Shown here: positions 36,120 to 44,527 of the stretch, piece by piece | Position numbering within the stretch: position 1 is the stretch's first letter | Layout of the letters: each line of letters begins with the position of its first letter | NCBI GenBank assembly: GCA_023440705.1 | Contig: JAEXRP010000008.1 | Coordinates: 1 to 64,000 of the forward strand | Direction: 5' to 3' | Length of the DNA stretch: 64,000 nt | Origin: Soonwooa sp023440705 | Lineage (GTDB): Bacteria > Bacteroidota > Bacteroidia > Flavobacteriales > Weeksellaceae | The notes under the pieces: model-generated | What the model was told of the DNA's origin: nothing | Databases searched by the model: none | Seen by the model: the letters and a program-made list of their open reading frames with translations, nothing else | Position numbers and translations under genes: made by a program

Positions 36120-36671
36120 ATGAAAATATTAGCACTTTCTGGAAGTAACGCAGAAAATTCGATGAACAGCATTTTGGTTAAATATGCAGCAAAACAATTC
36201 GGCGAAAATAACGAAGTAGAATTCTTTGATATGAACGATTTCGAAATGCCAATCTATAAACACGAAATCGAAGTTAAATCTGGTGTTCCTACAGAAGCTC
36301 AAAAGTTAGCTGACAAAATCGATGCTTCAGATGTTATTTTGTTATCATTGCCAGAACATAACGGGACTTACACAACCGCTTTCAAAAATGTATTTGACTG
36401 GGTTTCTAGAATTAAGGACAGAACCGTATGGAGCGAAGTGCCAATGTTATTAATGTCAACTTCTCCGGGTGCAAGAGGTGGTGCAGGCGTGTTAGAAGCG
36501 GCTAGCAAAAGATTCCCTTTCCATGGTGGTAATGTTGTTGAAACATTTTCGGTGCCTTTTTATCAAGATAATATTGATAAAATTGAAGGTCTTGTTAACG
36601 CTGATAAAATCAATGAGTTAAAAGAAAAAATTGTAAAAATTAAAGAACTTGAAACAATTTTAGAAAAGTAG
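36120..36671 (+). CDS. NAD(P)H-dependent FMN reductase
   Basis: The 183-residue flavodoxin-fold protein starts ILALSGSNAENSMNSILVKYAA (phosphate-binding loop). It has LLSLPEHNGTYTTAFKNVFDW, which matches the P-x-Y/H-N-x-x-x-x-x-K-N FMN-binding motif, and TSPGARGGAGVLE. It reduces FMN, quinones or azo compounds; the substrate is unknown. Confidence 0.85.
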   Translation: MKILALSGSNAENSMNSILVKYAAKQFGENNEVEFFDMNDFEMPIYKHEIEVKSGVPTEAQKLADKIDASDVILLSLPEHNGTYTTAFKNVFDWVSRIKDRTVWSEVPMLLMSTSPGARGGAGVLEAASKRFPFHGGNVVETFSVPFYQDNIDKIEGLVNADKINELKEKIVKIKELETILEK

Positions 36672-36819
36672 AATTAAAATTTGTTTAGGATATTTATTCA
36701 AAAAGTTTTAATTTTGTCAAAAAGAACGAAAGTGAATATTCAGACCAATTTCTTGAAGCCAAGCTATTATTCCAATAAAGGGAAAGTTGTGGGCTCTGAA
36801 ATCCTGAACTAAAATACTG
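36672..36819 (+). other. Spacer between the FMN reductase gene and an orphan-like terminator
   Basis: About 150 bases without a gene precede a strong terminator. It could be a long 3' untranslated region or hold a small RNA. Confidence 0.4.
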
Positions 36820-36850
36820 GCCGATAATCTGAAAGATTGTCGGCTTTTTT
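36820..36850 (+). terminator. Strong terminator upstream of purM
   Basis: GCCGATAATCT and AGATTGTCGGC form an 11-bp stem (one G-T pair) with loop GAA, followed by TTTTTT. Confidence 0.9.
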
Positions 36851-37052
36851 ATTGTCCTTTTTTGGATAATAATTGGCTAGCAAACAATATAGTTTGAAAT
36901 AAATCTGAAAGTCCTAGCAAATTGTTGCAGGCAAAATGAAAAGTGAAAATGAAATACGGCATTGTCGGATTTCGATCTGGAGCTAAAGGCGTAAGACTTA
37001 ATCTATTTTGCGTCTTTGGTTTTCCAAAACAATCTAAAAAGTAAAAAGAATC
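36851..37052 (+). promoter_or_regulatory. purM promoter and leader region
   Basis: TTTG near 36860 and TATAGTTTG near 36889-36897 may form a degenerate promoter, leaving about 150 bases of leader. AAAGGCG/CGTCTTT (about 36978-37020) can pair. No known purine riboswitch pattern is recognised. Confidence 0.35.
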
Positions 37053-38042
37053 ATGAGCAACACTTACAAGTCAGCTGGCGTTGACAAAGAAGAAGGTTAC
37101 AAAACCGTAGACAAGATAAAATCTGCTGTAGCAGAAACGCATAACAAAAACGTACTTAATAATTTAGGAAGTTTTGGTGCTTTCTATGAAATAGGAAACT
37201 ATAAAAATCCAGTTTTGGTATCGGGTACAGATGGCGTTGGTACAAAGTTAAAAGTGGCTTTGGATACCAAACAATACGATTCTATCGGTGTTGATTGTTT
37301 TGCAATGTGTGCTAACGATATCCTTTGTCACGGTGCAAAACCTTTGTTTTTCCTAGATTATTTGGCTTGTGGTAAGTTAGATTCTGACATTGCTGCCGAG
37401 ATTGTTCTAGGAATGGTGAAAGCTTGTAAGGATAACGAATGTGCCTTAATCGGTGGCGAAACTGCAGAAATGCCAGGAATGTACCAACCAGGAGATTACG
37501 ATGTTGCAGGATTTTGCGTGGGCATCGTAGAGAAAGATCAAATTATCGATGGTTCAAAAATCAAAACTGGAGACAAAATTATCGCTTTGCCGAGTTCTGG
37601 TTTTCATTCTAATGGTTTCTCTTTGGTGAGAAAAGTATTCCCAAATTTTGAAGAAGAATTTGAAGGAAAACCTTTGTACGAAACGCTTTTGGTACCGACA
37701 AGATTATATTATCAAGATATTCATAAATTGTTAAACGAAGTGCCTTTGCATGGTATCGCGCACATCACTGGTGGCGGATTGTACGAGAATATTCCTAGAA
37801 TTATTGGTGATGGACTTTGTGCAAATATTGATGCTTCAAAAATCAAAATTCCGAATGTAATGTTGGAATTAGAAAAACGCGGAGGCATTGCAAGAGAAGA
37901 AATGTTCGGGACATTCAATATGGGCGTTGGGATGATCGTTGTTGTTGATGCAGATCACGCACACAAAGTTCTTGAACTTCTTGATGACGCTTACGAAATT
38001 GGAGAAATCACTGAAGGAAACGAGAAAATCGTTTTATTGTAA
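37053..38042 (+). CDS. purM: Phosphoribosylformylglycinamidine cyclo-ligase
   Basis: The 329-residue protein has the AIR synthetase motifs GTDGVGTKLKVA, DCFAMCANDILCHGAKPLFFLDYLA, GGETAEMPGMY and the C-terminal HITGGGLYENIPR. It closes the imidazole ring to give AIR using ATP, step five of purine synthesis. It heads a purM-purN-purH cluster. Confidence 0.95.
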   Translation: MSNTYKSAGVDKEEGYKTVDKIKSAVAETHNKNVLNNLGSFGAFYEIGNYKNPVLVSGTDGVGTKLKVALDTKQYDSIGVDCFAMCANDILCHGAKPLFFLDYLACGKLDSDIAAEIVLGMVKACKDNECALIGGETAEMPGMYQPGDYDVAGFCVGIVEKDQIIDGSKIKTGDKIIALPSSGFHSNGFSLVRKVFPNFEEEFEGKPLYETLLVPTRLYYQDIHKLLNEVPLHGIAHITGGGLYENIPRIIGDGLCANIDASKIKIPNVMLELEKRGGIAREEMFGTFNMGVGMIVVVDADHAHKVLELLDDAYEIGEITEGNEKIVLL

Positions 38043-38116
38043 AATGTAAAAAGTACAATGTACAACGTAAGATGGAATTAGTATACATTTTACACTGTAC
38101 ATTATACATTGTACAA
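38042..38116. repeat. Short palindromic GTACAATGTA repeat between purM and purN
   Basis: The left side AATGTAAAAAGTACAATGTACAA is mirrored by TATACATTGTACAAG and TTTTACACTGTACATT on the right, so the transcript can fold into a hairpin. It fills the whole purM-purN spacer and could tune expression between the two genes. Confidence 0.6.
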
Positions 38117-38118
38117 GT

Positions 38119-38682
38119 ATGAAAAAGATTACAATTTTAGTTTCTGGTTCTGGTACCAATTTGCAAAGAATTATTGATTGTATTAAGGCAAACGAAATTC
38201 AAAATGCGAAAATCAACCTTGTTGTTGCTGATCGCGAATGTTTTGGATTGGAAAGAGCTGCTAAACATCAAATTGACAATGTTTTAATTCCGAGAGGGAA
38301 AGCTTTTTCTGATGAGTTGGATAAGATAATTCCGACAGATACAGATTTGATTGTTTTAGCAGGATTTTTATCAATTCTAAAATCTGATTTCTGTCAGAAG
38401 TGGGATAAAAAGATGATTAATATTCATCCTTCGTTGTTGCCAAAATTTGGTGGAAAAGGAATGTGGGGACATCATGTTCATGAAGCGGTTATTGAAGCTA
38501 AAGAAATGGAGAGTGGTGCAACTGTTCATTATGTGACTTCTGGTGTTGACGAAGGCGATATTATTTTGCAGGGAAAAGTTGCATTAGATGAAAATGAAAC
38601 TACCGAAAGTTTAGCTCAAAAAATTCACCTTATTGAATATGAGATTTTCCCTAAAGCAATTAATAAAGTCTTAAATCCTTAA
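38119..38682 (+). CDS. purN: Phosphoribosylglycinamide formyltransferase
   Basis: The 187-residue protein has VSGSGTNLQRIIDCI at the phosphoribosyl site. It also has the catalytic set Asn-x-His (NIHPSLLPKFGG) with Asp in VDEGDIILQ. It transfers formyl from 10-formyl-tetrahydrofolate to GAR. Confidence 0.93.
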   Translation: MKKITILVSGSGTNLQRIIDCIKANEIQNAKINLVVADRECFGLERAAKHQIDNVLIPRGKAFSDELDKIIPTDTDLIVLAGFLSILKSDFCQKWDKKMINIHPSLLPKFGGKGMWGHHVHEAVIEAKEMESGATVHYVTSGVDEGDIILQGKVALDENETTESLAQKIHLIEYEIFPKAINKVLNP

Positions 38683-38870
38683 ATATTATATTTAAAGTAA
38701 ATTTTATTTAAAATATATAACAGATTGTTTATTAGTTGTTAAAGTGTGTTTTGATTAAACTAAAACTTTAGGTAAAATTAAAAATAGAATAAAGTAATAA
38801 ATTTATAAATCCGGAGGTGAAAGAACCGGTAAACTGCAGTTTTGAAATAGCTGTAAAAAGTAATATTGAA

Positions 38871-40385
38871 ATGAAAAAAAGAGCATTAATTAGTGTTTCA
38901 GACAAAAGTGGATTGCAAGATTTTGCAAAGTTTTTAGAGCAAAACAACTGGGAATTAATTTCTACAGGAGGAACTTTTAAACATCTAAAAGACGCAGGTC
39001 TTAATCCAATTCAGATTGATGAAGTAACCGATTTTCCAGAGATGTTGGATGGTCGTGTAAAGACCTTGCATCCAAAAGTACATGGTGGACTTCTTGCGGT
39101 TCGTGACAATGAAGAGCACATGAAGACCGTTAAAGATCATGAAATCGGACTTATCGATATGGTTATTGTTAATCTTTATCCATTTTTCGAAAACGCTAAC
39201 AAAGATATTTCATTAGACGAAAAAGTTGAGTTTATCGATATCGGTGGACCTTCTATGCTTCGTTCAGCTGCTAAGAATTTCAAGTCTGTAGCAGTTATTA
39301 CCAATGTTGAAGATTATGACTTAGTAAAACAAGAAATGGAAACTTCAGGCGATACAACTATAGAAACTAGAAAAACGCTTGCTGGTAAAGTATTCAACTT
39401 GACTTCTGCTTATGATGCGGCGATTGCAAAGATGTTATTGGATGAAGAATATCCACAATATCTAAATGCTTCTTACAAAAAGGTTGCTGACCTTCGTTAC
39501 GGAGAAAATCCACATCAATCGGCTGCTTATTATGTTTCGACAATCGAAAATGGCGCAATGAAAGATTTTGAACAACTTGGAGGTAAAGAATTGTCTTTCA
39601 ATAATTTGAGAGATATGGATCTTTGTTGGAAGGTTGTTACTGAGTTCAAAGAAGAAATGGCTTGTTGTGCGGTTAAACATTCTACACCTTGTGGTGTTGC
39701 GATTGGTACTTCGGCTTTAGAAACTTATCAAAAGACTTTCGAGTGCGATCCAGTTTCAATTTTTGGAGGAATCGTTGCCATGAATTATACTGTTGATGCG
39801 CCAACTGCTGAAGAACTTAACAAAACTTTCTTGGAGATTGTTATGGCGCCAGATTTTACAGCAGAAGCTTTAGAAATTTTAAACAAAAAGAAAAACCTTC
39901 GCGTTATCAAAATCAAAAATGCTGTTTCTGACAAGCAAACTTGGGTTAAGGTTGATGGCGGAATATTGGTGCAAGATAATGATAATCAGTTTTCTAACGA
40001 TATTAAAATTGTTACAGAAACGCAACCGACAGAAGCACAAAGAAAAGCTTTATTGTTCTCGCAACGTGTAGTTAAATATGTAAAATCAAACGCAATTGTT
40101 GTGTCAAATGGCATCCAAGCGTTCGGAATTGGCGGTGGTCAGGTTAACAGAATTTGGGCAACGCAACAAGCCATCGAAAGAGCAAAAGAGAAATTCTCTG
40201 GTGATTTGGTTTTAGCTTCTGACGCGTTTTTCCCTTTCAGAGATGTTGTTGATTTCTGCGCTCAGGAAGGTATTACAGCGATTATTCAACCTGGCGGAAG
40301 TATGAAGGATCAAGAAAGTATTGATGCTGCTAACGAACACAAAATCCCAATGATGTTCACAGGAATGAGACATTTTTTCCATTAA
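38871..40385 (+). CDS. purH: Bifunctional AICAR transformylase/IMP cyclohydrolase
   Basis: The 504-residue enzyme carries out the last two steps of IMP synthesis. The N-terminal cyclohydrolase domain (1-200) begins KRALISVSDKSGLQDFAKFL with GRVKTLHPKVHGG. The transformylase domain carries the catalytic Lys-His pair (CCAVKHSTPCGVA) and DAFFPFRDVVD. ATG at 38871 matches the family start; an in-frame GTG at 38817 lies directly after a GGAGG-like stretch but adds 18 atypical residues. Confidence 0.94.
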   Translation: MKKRALISVSDKSGLQDFAKFLEQNNWELISTGGTFKHLKDAGLNPIQIDEVTDFPEMLDGRVKTLHPKVHGGLLAVRDNEEHMKTVKDHEIGLIDMVIVNLYPFFENANKDISLDEKVEFIDIGGPSMLRSAAKNFKSVAVITNVEDYDLVKQEMETSGDTTIETRKTLAGKVFNLTSAYDAAIAKMLLDEEYPQYLNASYKKVADLRYGENPHQSAAYYVSTIENGAMKDFEQLGGKELSFNNLRDMDLCWKVVTEFKEEMACCAVKHSTPCGVAIGTSALETYQKTFECDPVSIFGGIVAMNYTVDAPTAEELNKTFLEIVMAPDFTAEALEILNKKKNLRVIKIKNAVSDKQTWVKVDGGILVQDNDNQFSNDIKIVTETQPTEAQRKALLFSQRVVKYVKSNAIVVSNGIQAFGIGGGQVNRIWATQQAIERAKEKFSGDLVLASDAFFPFRDVVDFCAQEGITAIIQPGGSMKDQESIDAANEHKIPMMFTGMRHFFH

Positions 40386-40417
40386 AAAAATTAATAGATT
40401 AAGTAATAGTTTGTTGC

Positions 40418-40452
40418 ATCGCCCGAGTTTTTGACTTGGGCGATGTTTTTTT
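40418..40452 (+). terminator. Terminator of purH
   Basis: ATCGCCCGAGT and ACTTGGGCGAT form an 11-bp stem (one G-T pair) followed by GTTTTTTT. Confidence 0.9.
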
Positions 40453-40499
40453 ATTTAAGACAAAAAAAGCTAAATTGTATTGTTCTTTAAATTTTAAAA

Positions 40500-40898
40500 A
40501 TGATAAGACCAATACAATTAAAGGATGCCAGTCGAATTTCTGAACTTTTGGCGCAAATGGGCTATCCAAATACAGAATTTTTCATGTCTTCTAAAATTTC
40601 AAAATTCTTTAAAGATGAGAATGAATGCAGTTTGGTTTATGAAGAAAATGAAAAAGTTTTAGGTGTTATTTCCATGCATTTTATTCCTCAAATTGCGGTG
40701 GAAGGTGATTTTGCAAGAATCAGTTATTTGGTGGTTGACGAAAATACACGTGGTAAAAATATTGGTAAAAAACTACTTGATTATTGTGAAAAACTAGCAA
40801 TCGAAGGAGATTGTGATAGGATAGAGTTGCATAGCAACTTTACGCGTGAGGCAGCGCATCGATTTTATTTCCGAGAAGGCTATGAGGATGTTCCATAG
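40500..40898 (+). CDS. GNAT acetyltransferase
   Basis: The 132-residue protein has the GNAT core ARISYLVVDENTRGKNIGKKLLDYCEKLA with the acetyl-CoA loop, and HSNFTREAAHRFYFREGYE. The substrate is unknown. It is a single gene between two terminated units. Confidence 0.82.
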   Translation: MIRPIQLKDASRISELLAQMGYPNTEFFMSSKISKFFKDENECSLVYEENEKVLGVISMHFIPQIAVEGDFARISYLVVDENTRGKNIGKKLLDYCEKLAIEGDCDRIELHSNFTREAAHRFYFREGYEDVP

Positions 40899-40997
40899 TA
40901 TTTGGTGAAATATCTTCAGAAATAAATTTTGCATTTTTTTGTGCTTTTGAAGAAGAACTAAATTCTTCTTTTTAATTTTGTGAAAAATAATTTTTAA

Positions 40998-41828
40998 ATG
41001 AAATATTTTAATTGGATTGTTGGCGGTGCAATGTTGTTGGGAGTAAGTGCTTGTCAAACAACACAAAAGACTGTAGAATACACACAACATGCAAAACCAG
41101 CTTATCAAAATCTTCAAGTTGATGGAAAGCTTTATGCAGCGTTTTTCCAGCAAAGAGCTGCCGAATATCAAGCTTTGTGTCAACAAGCTTATAATGTTGC
41201 GCAATTCCGATTGGATGAGGCTTTAGCAAAGAAATCAACAAAACCTTTAGCGATTGTAACGGACATTGATGAGACCTTTATGGATAATTCTTATTATGCT
41301 GTAGAAATGGCTAAAGAGGGAAAAATCTATGACTTACAAAGTTGGAAAAATTGGACTTCAAAAGGTGTTGCAAAACCACTTTCTGGGTCTTTAGATTTCT
41401 TTAATTATGCGGCATCAAAAGGTGTTCAGATTTTCTATATCACGAATCGAAATGAAGACGAGCGTGCTGGGACGGTTGCCAATTTAGAACGTTATAAATT
41501 CCCTATCCAAAGTCCTCAAAATGTGATTTTGCGAAGCAAAGAAAGTAGTAAGGAAAGTCGTCGTCAAGATGTTGCAAAAAATTATGACATCGTGATGTTG
41601 TTAGGTGATAGTTTGACAGATTTTTCGTCTTTGTTTGATAATCATCCAAGTGAAGAAAAACGTGCGCAAGCTGTACAAATGCTTAAAAATGAATTTGGAA
41701 AGAAATTTATTGTTCTTCCAAATGTTGGTTATGGCGATTGGGAAGCTGTGGTGTTTGACTATAAAAATGATCTGCCACAAGCCAAAAGAGATTCGATTTT
41801 ATATAATGTTGTGAAGTCAAATCCTTAA
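40998..41828 (+). CDS. Lipoprotein e(P4)-like class C acid phosphatase
   Basis: The 276-residue protein has a lipobox-like LLGVSAC at residue 19. It also has the HAD signature DIDETFMDN, ITNRNEDERAGTVANL (motif II) and MLLGDSLTDFSSLF (motif III/IV). Family members are outer-membrane phosphomonoesterases or 5'-nucleotidases that help use NMN/heme-linked nutrients. It ends before a bidirectional terminator. Confidence 0.9.
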   Translation: MKYFNWIVGGAMLLGVSACQTTQKTVEYTQHAKPAYQNLQVDGKLYAAFFQQRAAEYQALCQQAYNVAQFRLDEALAKKSTKPLAIVTDIDETFMDNSYYAVEMAKEGKIYDLQSWKNWTSKGVAKPLSGSLDFFNYAASKGVQIFYITNRNEDERAGTVANLERYKFPIQSPQNVILRSKESSKESRRQDVAKNYDIVMLLGDSLTDFSSLFDNHPSEEKRAQAVQMLKNEFGKKFIVLPNVGYGDWEAVVFDYKNDLPQAKRDSILYNVVKSNP

Positions 41829-41847
41829 AAAATTTATCATACATAAA

Positions 41848-41880
41848 AAAGCAGTTTTTAATTATTTTAAAAACTGCTTT
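41848..41880. terminator. Bidirectional terminator
   Basis: AAAGCAGTTTTTA and TAAAAACTGCTTT form a perfect 13-bp stem with A-tract and T-tract flanks, shared by the acid phosphatase gene and the convergent small membrane protein gene. Confidence 0.85.
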
Positions 41881-41903
41881 TTTTATTGTTAGTTGGTTGA
41901 ATA

Positions 41904-42152
41904 TTAGAATATTCCGCCGCCAACGATAAGTCTTGCAAATCCTAAAACCATTGCGATAGAACACATGATAATGCCAGCCATTGCATTGGATTTTGATGTG
42001 CCGTCTTCTTTACCATGTGCAACGATACTTACAACTAATCCGATTAACGCAAACGGAATATTAATCCAGTTAAAAGCGCCTAGACATGGGATAAAACCAA
42101 GCAACATACCGAAGATGGAGAGTATACCAAGAATTAATGCGATTGTTCTCAT
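41904..42152 (-). CDS. Small DUF4190-like membrane protein
   Basis: The 82-residue protein has two or three hydrophobic segments (ALILGILSIFGMLLGFIPCLG, IPFALIGLVVSIVAHG, AMAGIIMCSIAMVLGFARLIV). The pattern resembles DUF4190-like membrane proteins. Its start is 6 bases after the DUF2752 gene, a pairing common in Bacteroidota. The function is unknown. Confidence 0.7.
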   Translation of the reverse strand: MRTIALILGILSIFGMLLGFIPCLGAFNWINIPFALIGLVVSIVAHGKEDGTSKSNAMAGIIMCSIAMVLGFARLIVGGGIF

Positions 42153-42158
42153 AAATAT

Positions 42159-42485
42159 TTATTTTCTTAAATTTTTAGTGTGATAGGTTATTAAAAGTCC
42201 AGCATTAATTAACAGTCCGAAGAATATAAAAATACTAGCTTTATTCAGTTGAAAAGCCTTTTGGAAGTTAAGATTTTTAATTTCGAAAAAAGCACGAGAA
42301 GAGCCACAAAGTATACATGTCTTTCCTTCTAATTGCGATGGACAAGTTGGTATTTTGCTAAGGAGAAATTCCTGATTTGTGAAAAATACAAGTGATAAAA
42401 TCAGAATTGAAATAAGGCCAGAAATCTGCCAAACGATGAAGATGGCTTTTTGTAGTTCGGTGTTGGTTTTTAAGGCTTGGATCAA
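42159..42485 (-). CDS. DUF2752 family membrane protein
   Basis: The 108-residue protein has two transmembrane stretches and the family signature CPSQLEGKTCILCGSSRAFFEI with three Cys. The only available start is TTG. It is probably co-transcribed with the small membrane protein after it. The function is unknown; the Cys cluster may bind metal. Confidence 0.75.
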   Translation of the reverse strand: MIQALKTNTELQKAIFIVWQISGLISILILSLVFFTNQEFLLSKIPTCPSQLEGKTCILCGSSRAFFEIKNLNFQKAFQLNKASIFIFFGLLINAGLLITYHTKNLRK

Positions 42486-42585
42486 ATCTGTTTATGTTTC
42501 TTTTTGTAGCTTCTAAATTATGGAAAAATGTCAAATTCTAGACTTCGTTAGTCTTTTTCTGTAAAATGCATTGTTGTAATGCTGA

Positions 42586-43269
42586 CTAATCTTTTAGACT
42601 TTCAATCATTTTATTAAAGTTTAGTTTTAATCTATTTTTTAGGTCAATTAGAAAGCTATTTTTCTTTGTATTTGCATCGATTAAATTTTTAGTACTTGCA
42701 TCAAAAACTACATCTTCAAACTTAATAGGATTTAAATCATAGAATAAATTCTCTTTTTTTCCAGAAATAGGATATTTAAGTTTTCCTTCTTTTTTTGAAT
42801 AATACAAAAATATTATGTTGTTATAGTACATAATTTTATTCTTGGGATTTTCGAAAGAAACGATTCCGAAGTCTAGATCTGGACTTAGATCAGAAGCAAG
42901 AATATTATACTTGTTATTTTTGTCTCCAAATGCTTTAATTATAATAACTGAATCAAAATTACCTTCATCACATAGCTGTGACAGATATTTTTCAATTTTC
43001 CCATTACCGTATTTAGGTGAAAAGTTTTCGAAAATCTTGAAATCTATGTTCGTTAACTTTTTATATGTAATTGATTTTTCTATAAATAAAGAATCGATGT
43101 AAGGTTTAATATCATAATTTAAATCTTCCACGTAATTTAACTTCATGTTGATAAAGCCCTTTAGATGAGCGTGTTTTAAACTAGAATTATAAGATTCTAT
43201 AACTGCTGTTGTTTGTGAAAAAATAAAAATAGAATTAAAAAGAATAATAAGAAATGATATTTTCTTCAT
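42586..43269 (-). CDS. Exported protein of unknown function
   Basis: The 227-residue protein has a signal peptide (SFLIILFNSIFIFSQ) and a mature region without recognised motif. It has many Lys, Asn and Phe, like genes of AT-rich accessory regions. No neighbour suggests a role. Confidence 0.6.
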   Translation of the reverse strand: MKKISFLIILFNSIFIFSQTTAVIESYNSSLKHAHLKGFINMKLNYVEDLNYDIKPYIDSLFIEKSITYKKLTNIDFKIFENFSPKYGNGKIEKYLSQLCDEGNFDSVIIIKAFGDKNNKYNILASDLSPDLDFGIVSFENPKNKIMYYNNIIFLYYSKKEGKLKYPISGKKENLFYDLNPIKFEDVVFDASTKNLIDANTKKNSFLIDLKNRLKLNFNKMIESLKD

Positions 43270-43730
43270 TTATCAAATGGATTTTATTAAAATAATATTT
43301 TGGAAGATTTACTAATGAAGCAAAGCTTTACATTCGAATTTTTGTTCGAGCTAAATGTAATATGATGCTTTTTTTTAAATGTGACTAAGATATAAAAAAA
43401 GTGAATGATATAAATTTTTAACATTCGTTTTTTTAGTGTAATTATCAGTAATAATTGTGTTTTGTGAGTCTGATTGCGGCAATGGACTATGGAAATGTTA
43501 AAAATTGTAATTCGGTAAACTTGATCAAATGGTAATTGTTATGTTAGAAACTCCAATTTTTGAATAACCTGCAATAGGAATAAGCATTGACTCGGTATCT
43601 AGATTATATAAGTTTTTATCGGTTTCAGTTTTTAATGTTATGATAAATGATCAGTTTATTTTTGAGGCTTTTCGACAAAATTATTAAAGCAAAGTAGAAT
43701 ATTCTGCTGAAATAGCTATCTTTATCACTG
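43270..43730. other. Gene-free spacer
   Basis: An AT-rich spacer of about 460 bases precedes a GC-rich repeat. A frame of 79 codons on the minus strand spans the repeat and is not protein-like. No RNA gene was recognised. Confidence 0.4.
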
Positions 43731-43880
43731 GATTTGCGTGAGGGCGAAGCGCATTGTTGGAGCTCGTTTTTTTTGAATGGAATTAGAAATGGCAAAAAAC
43801 AGCGACTGCGCGGAGACCGACCGCTTGTAGCATGGGGCGAGCGAAGCGAGCCTAATGGCGGCAAGTGGGCACGCCCAAAA
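43731..43880. repeat. Family B GC-rich repeat, copy 1
   Basis: A GC-rich block in AT-rich surroundings contains TGTTGGAGCTCG (43755-43766), AGCGACT and CGCCCAAAAT, all shared with the block near 61.2 kb. It also has an internal GGGCGAGCGAAGCGAG palindrome-like stretch. It ends 12 bases before the peroxidase start. Confidence 0.65.
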
Positions 43881-43891
43881 TTTTATAAATT

Positions 43892-44425
43892 ATGAAATAT
43901 CTACTGATTATGTTATTTGGATTGTTTAGTTGTACGAAGGGAAATTCGCAAGCGAAGTCGATACATAGCTTTAAAGTTGAGTCATTGGATGGTAGCATGA
44001 TTGATTTTTCTGCTTTTAAAGGAAAGAAGATTTTGATAGTGAATACAGCGTCAGAGTGCGGTTTTACGCCACAATATAAAGAGCTTGAGGCCTTGTATAA
44101 AACTTATAAAGACAAATTGGTGATAGTTGGTTTTCCTGCTAATAATTTTGGGGCTCAAGAACCAGGGAGTAATCAAGAGATCGCAAGTTTTTGTGAGAAG
44201 AATTATGGCGTGACTTTTCCGATGGCTGCGAAGGTTTCGGTGAAAGGAGATGACATAGCACCCATTTATAAATTCTTGACAAAGAAGGAAGAAAATGGTG
44301 TTAAAAATACTTCAATCTTATGAAATTTTACGAAATTTCTTCTGGATGAAGATGGTCATATCATCGATAGTTTTGTAAGTACAACAAAACCAAACAGTGA
44401 TAAAATCACAAAATATCTGAAATAA
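43892..44425 (+). pseudogene. Glutathione peroxidase-like protein with in-frame TGA
   Basis: The lead frame encodes 143 residues with a lipobox-like LFGLFSC leader, the peroxidatic Cys (NTASECGFTPQ), the Gln in that motif and FPANNFGAQEPG. It stops at TGA 44321-44323. The same frame continues as NFTKFLLDEDGHIIDSF...KITKYLK to a TAA at 44425, which is the rest of a normal peroxidase. The TGA stands where the catalytic Trp of WNFTKFLL is expected. This fits a TGG to TGA change. The truncated protein would lack Trp and Asn of the catalytic tetrad. Confidence 0.85.
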
Positions 44426-44444
44426 TTGTTTTAACAATAATTTT

Positions 44445-44471
44445 AAAAGTGGAGTTTGGCTTCACTTTTTT
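44445..44471 (+). terminator. Terminator of the peroxidase gene
   Basis: AAAAGTGGAG and CTTCACTTTT form a 10-bp stem (one G-T pair) followed by TTT. Confidence 0.75.
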
Positions 44472-44520
44472 TGTGGAAATGAATTAATTATGTAATTTTG
44501 TTAGATTATTCTAACAAAAT
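44470..44520 (+). promoter_or_regulatory. mntH promoter overlapped by a palindromic operator
   Basis: TTTG (44470-44473), a 19-base spacer and TAATTTTG (44493-44500) match the Bacteroidota promoter exactly. An 11-bp perfect inverted repeat ATTTTGTTAGA/TCTAACAAAAT with a 4-base spacer (44495-44520) covers the -7 box and the expected transcription start. This is a textbook layout for repression, most simply by a metal-sensing MntR/DtxR- or Fur-type protein. Confidence 0.75.
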
Positions 44521-44527
44521 ATTTTTA

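Noticed and set aside
38683..38870. ZTP or other purine riboswitch before purH
   Set aside because: Only a GGAGG-like stretch and short pairings are present; the conserved pfl/ZTP core was not found by eye.
44498..44527. TTG start for mntH
   Set aside because: It lies within the operator and before the likely transcription start.
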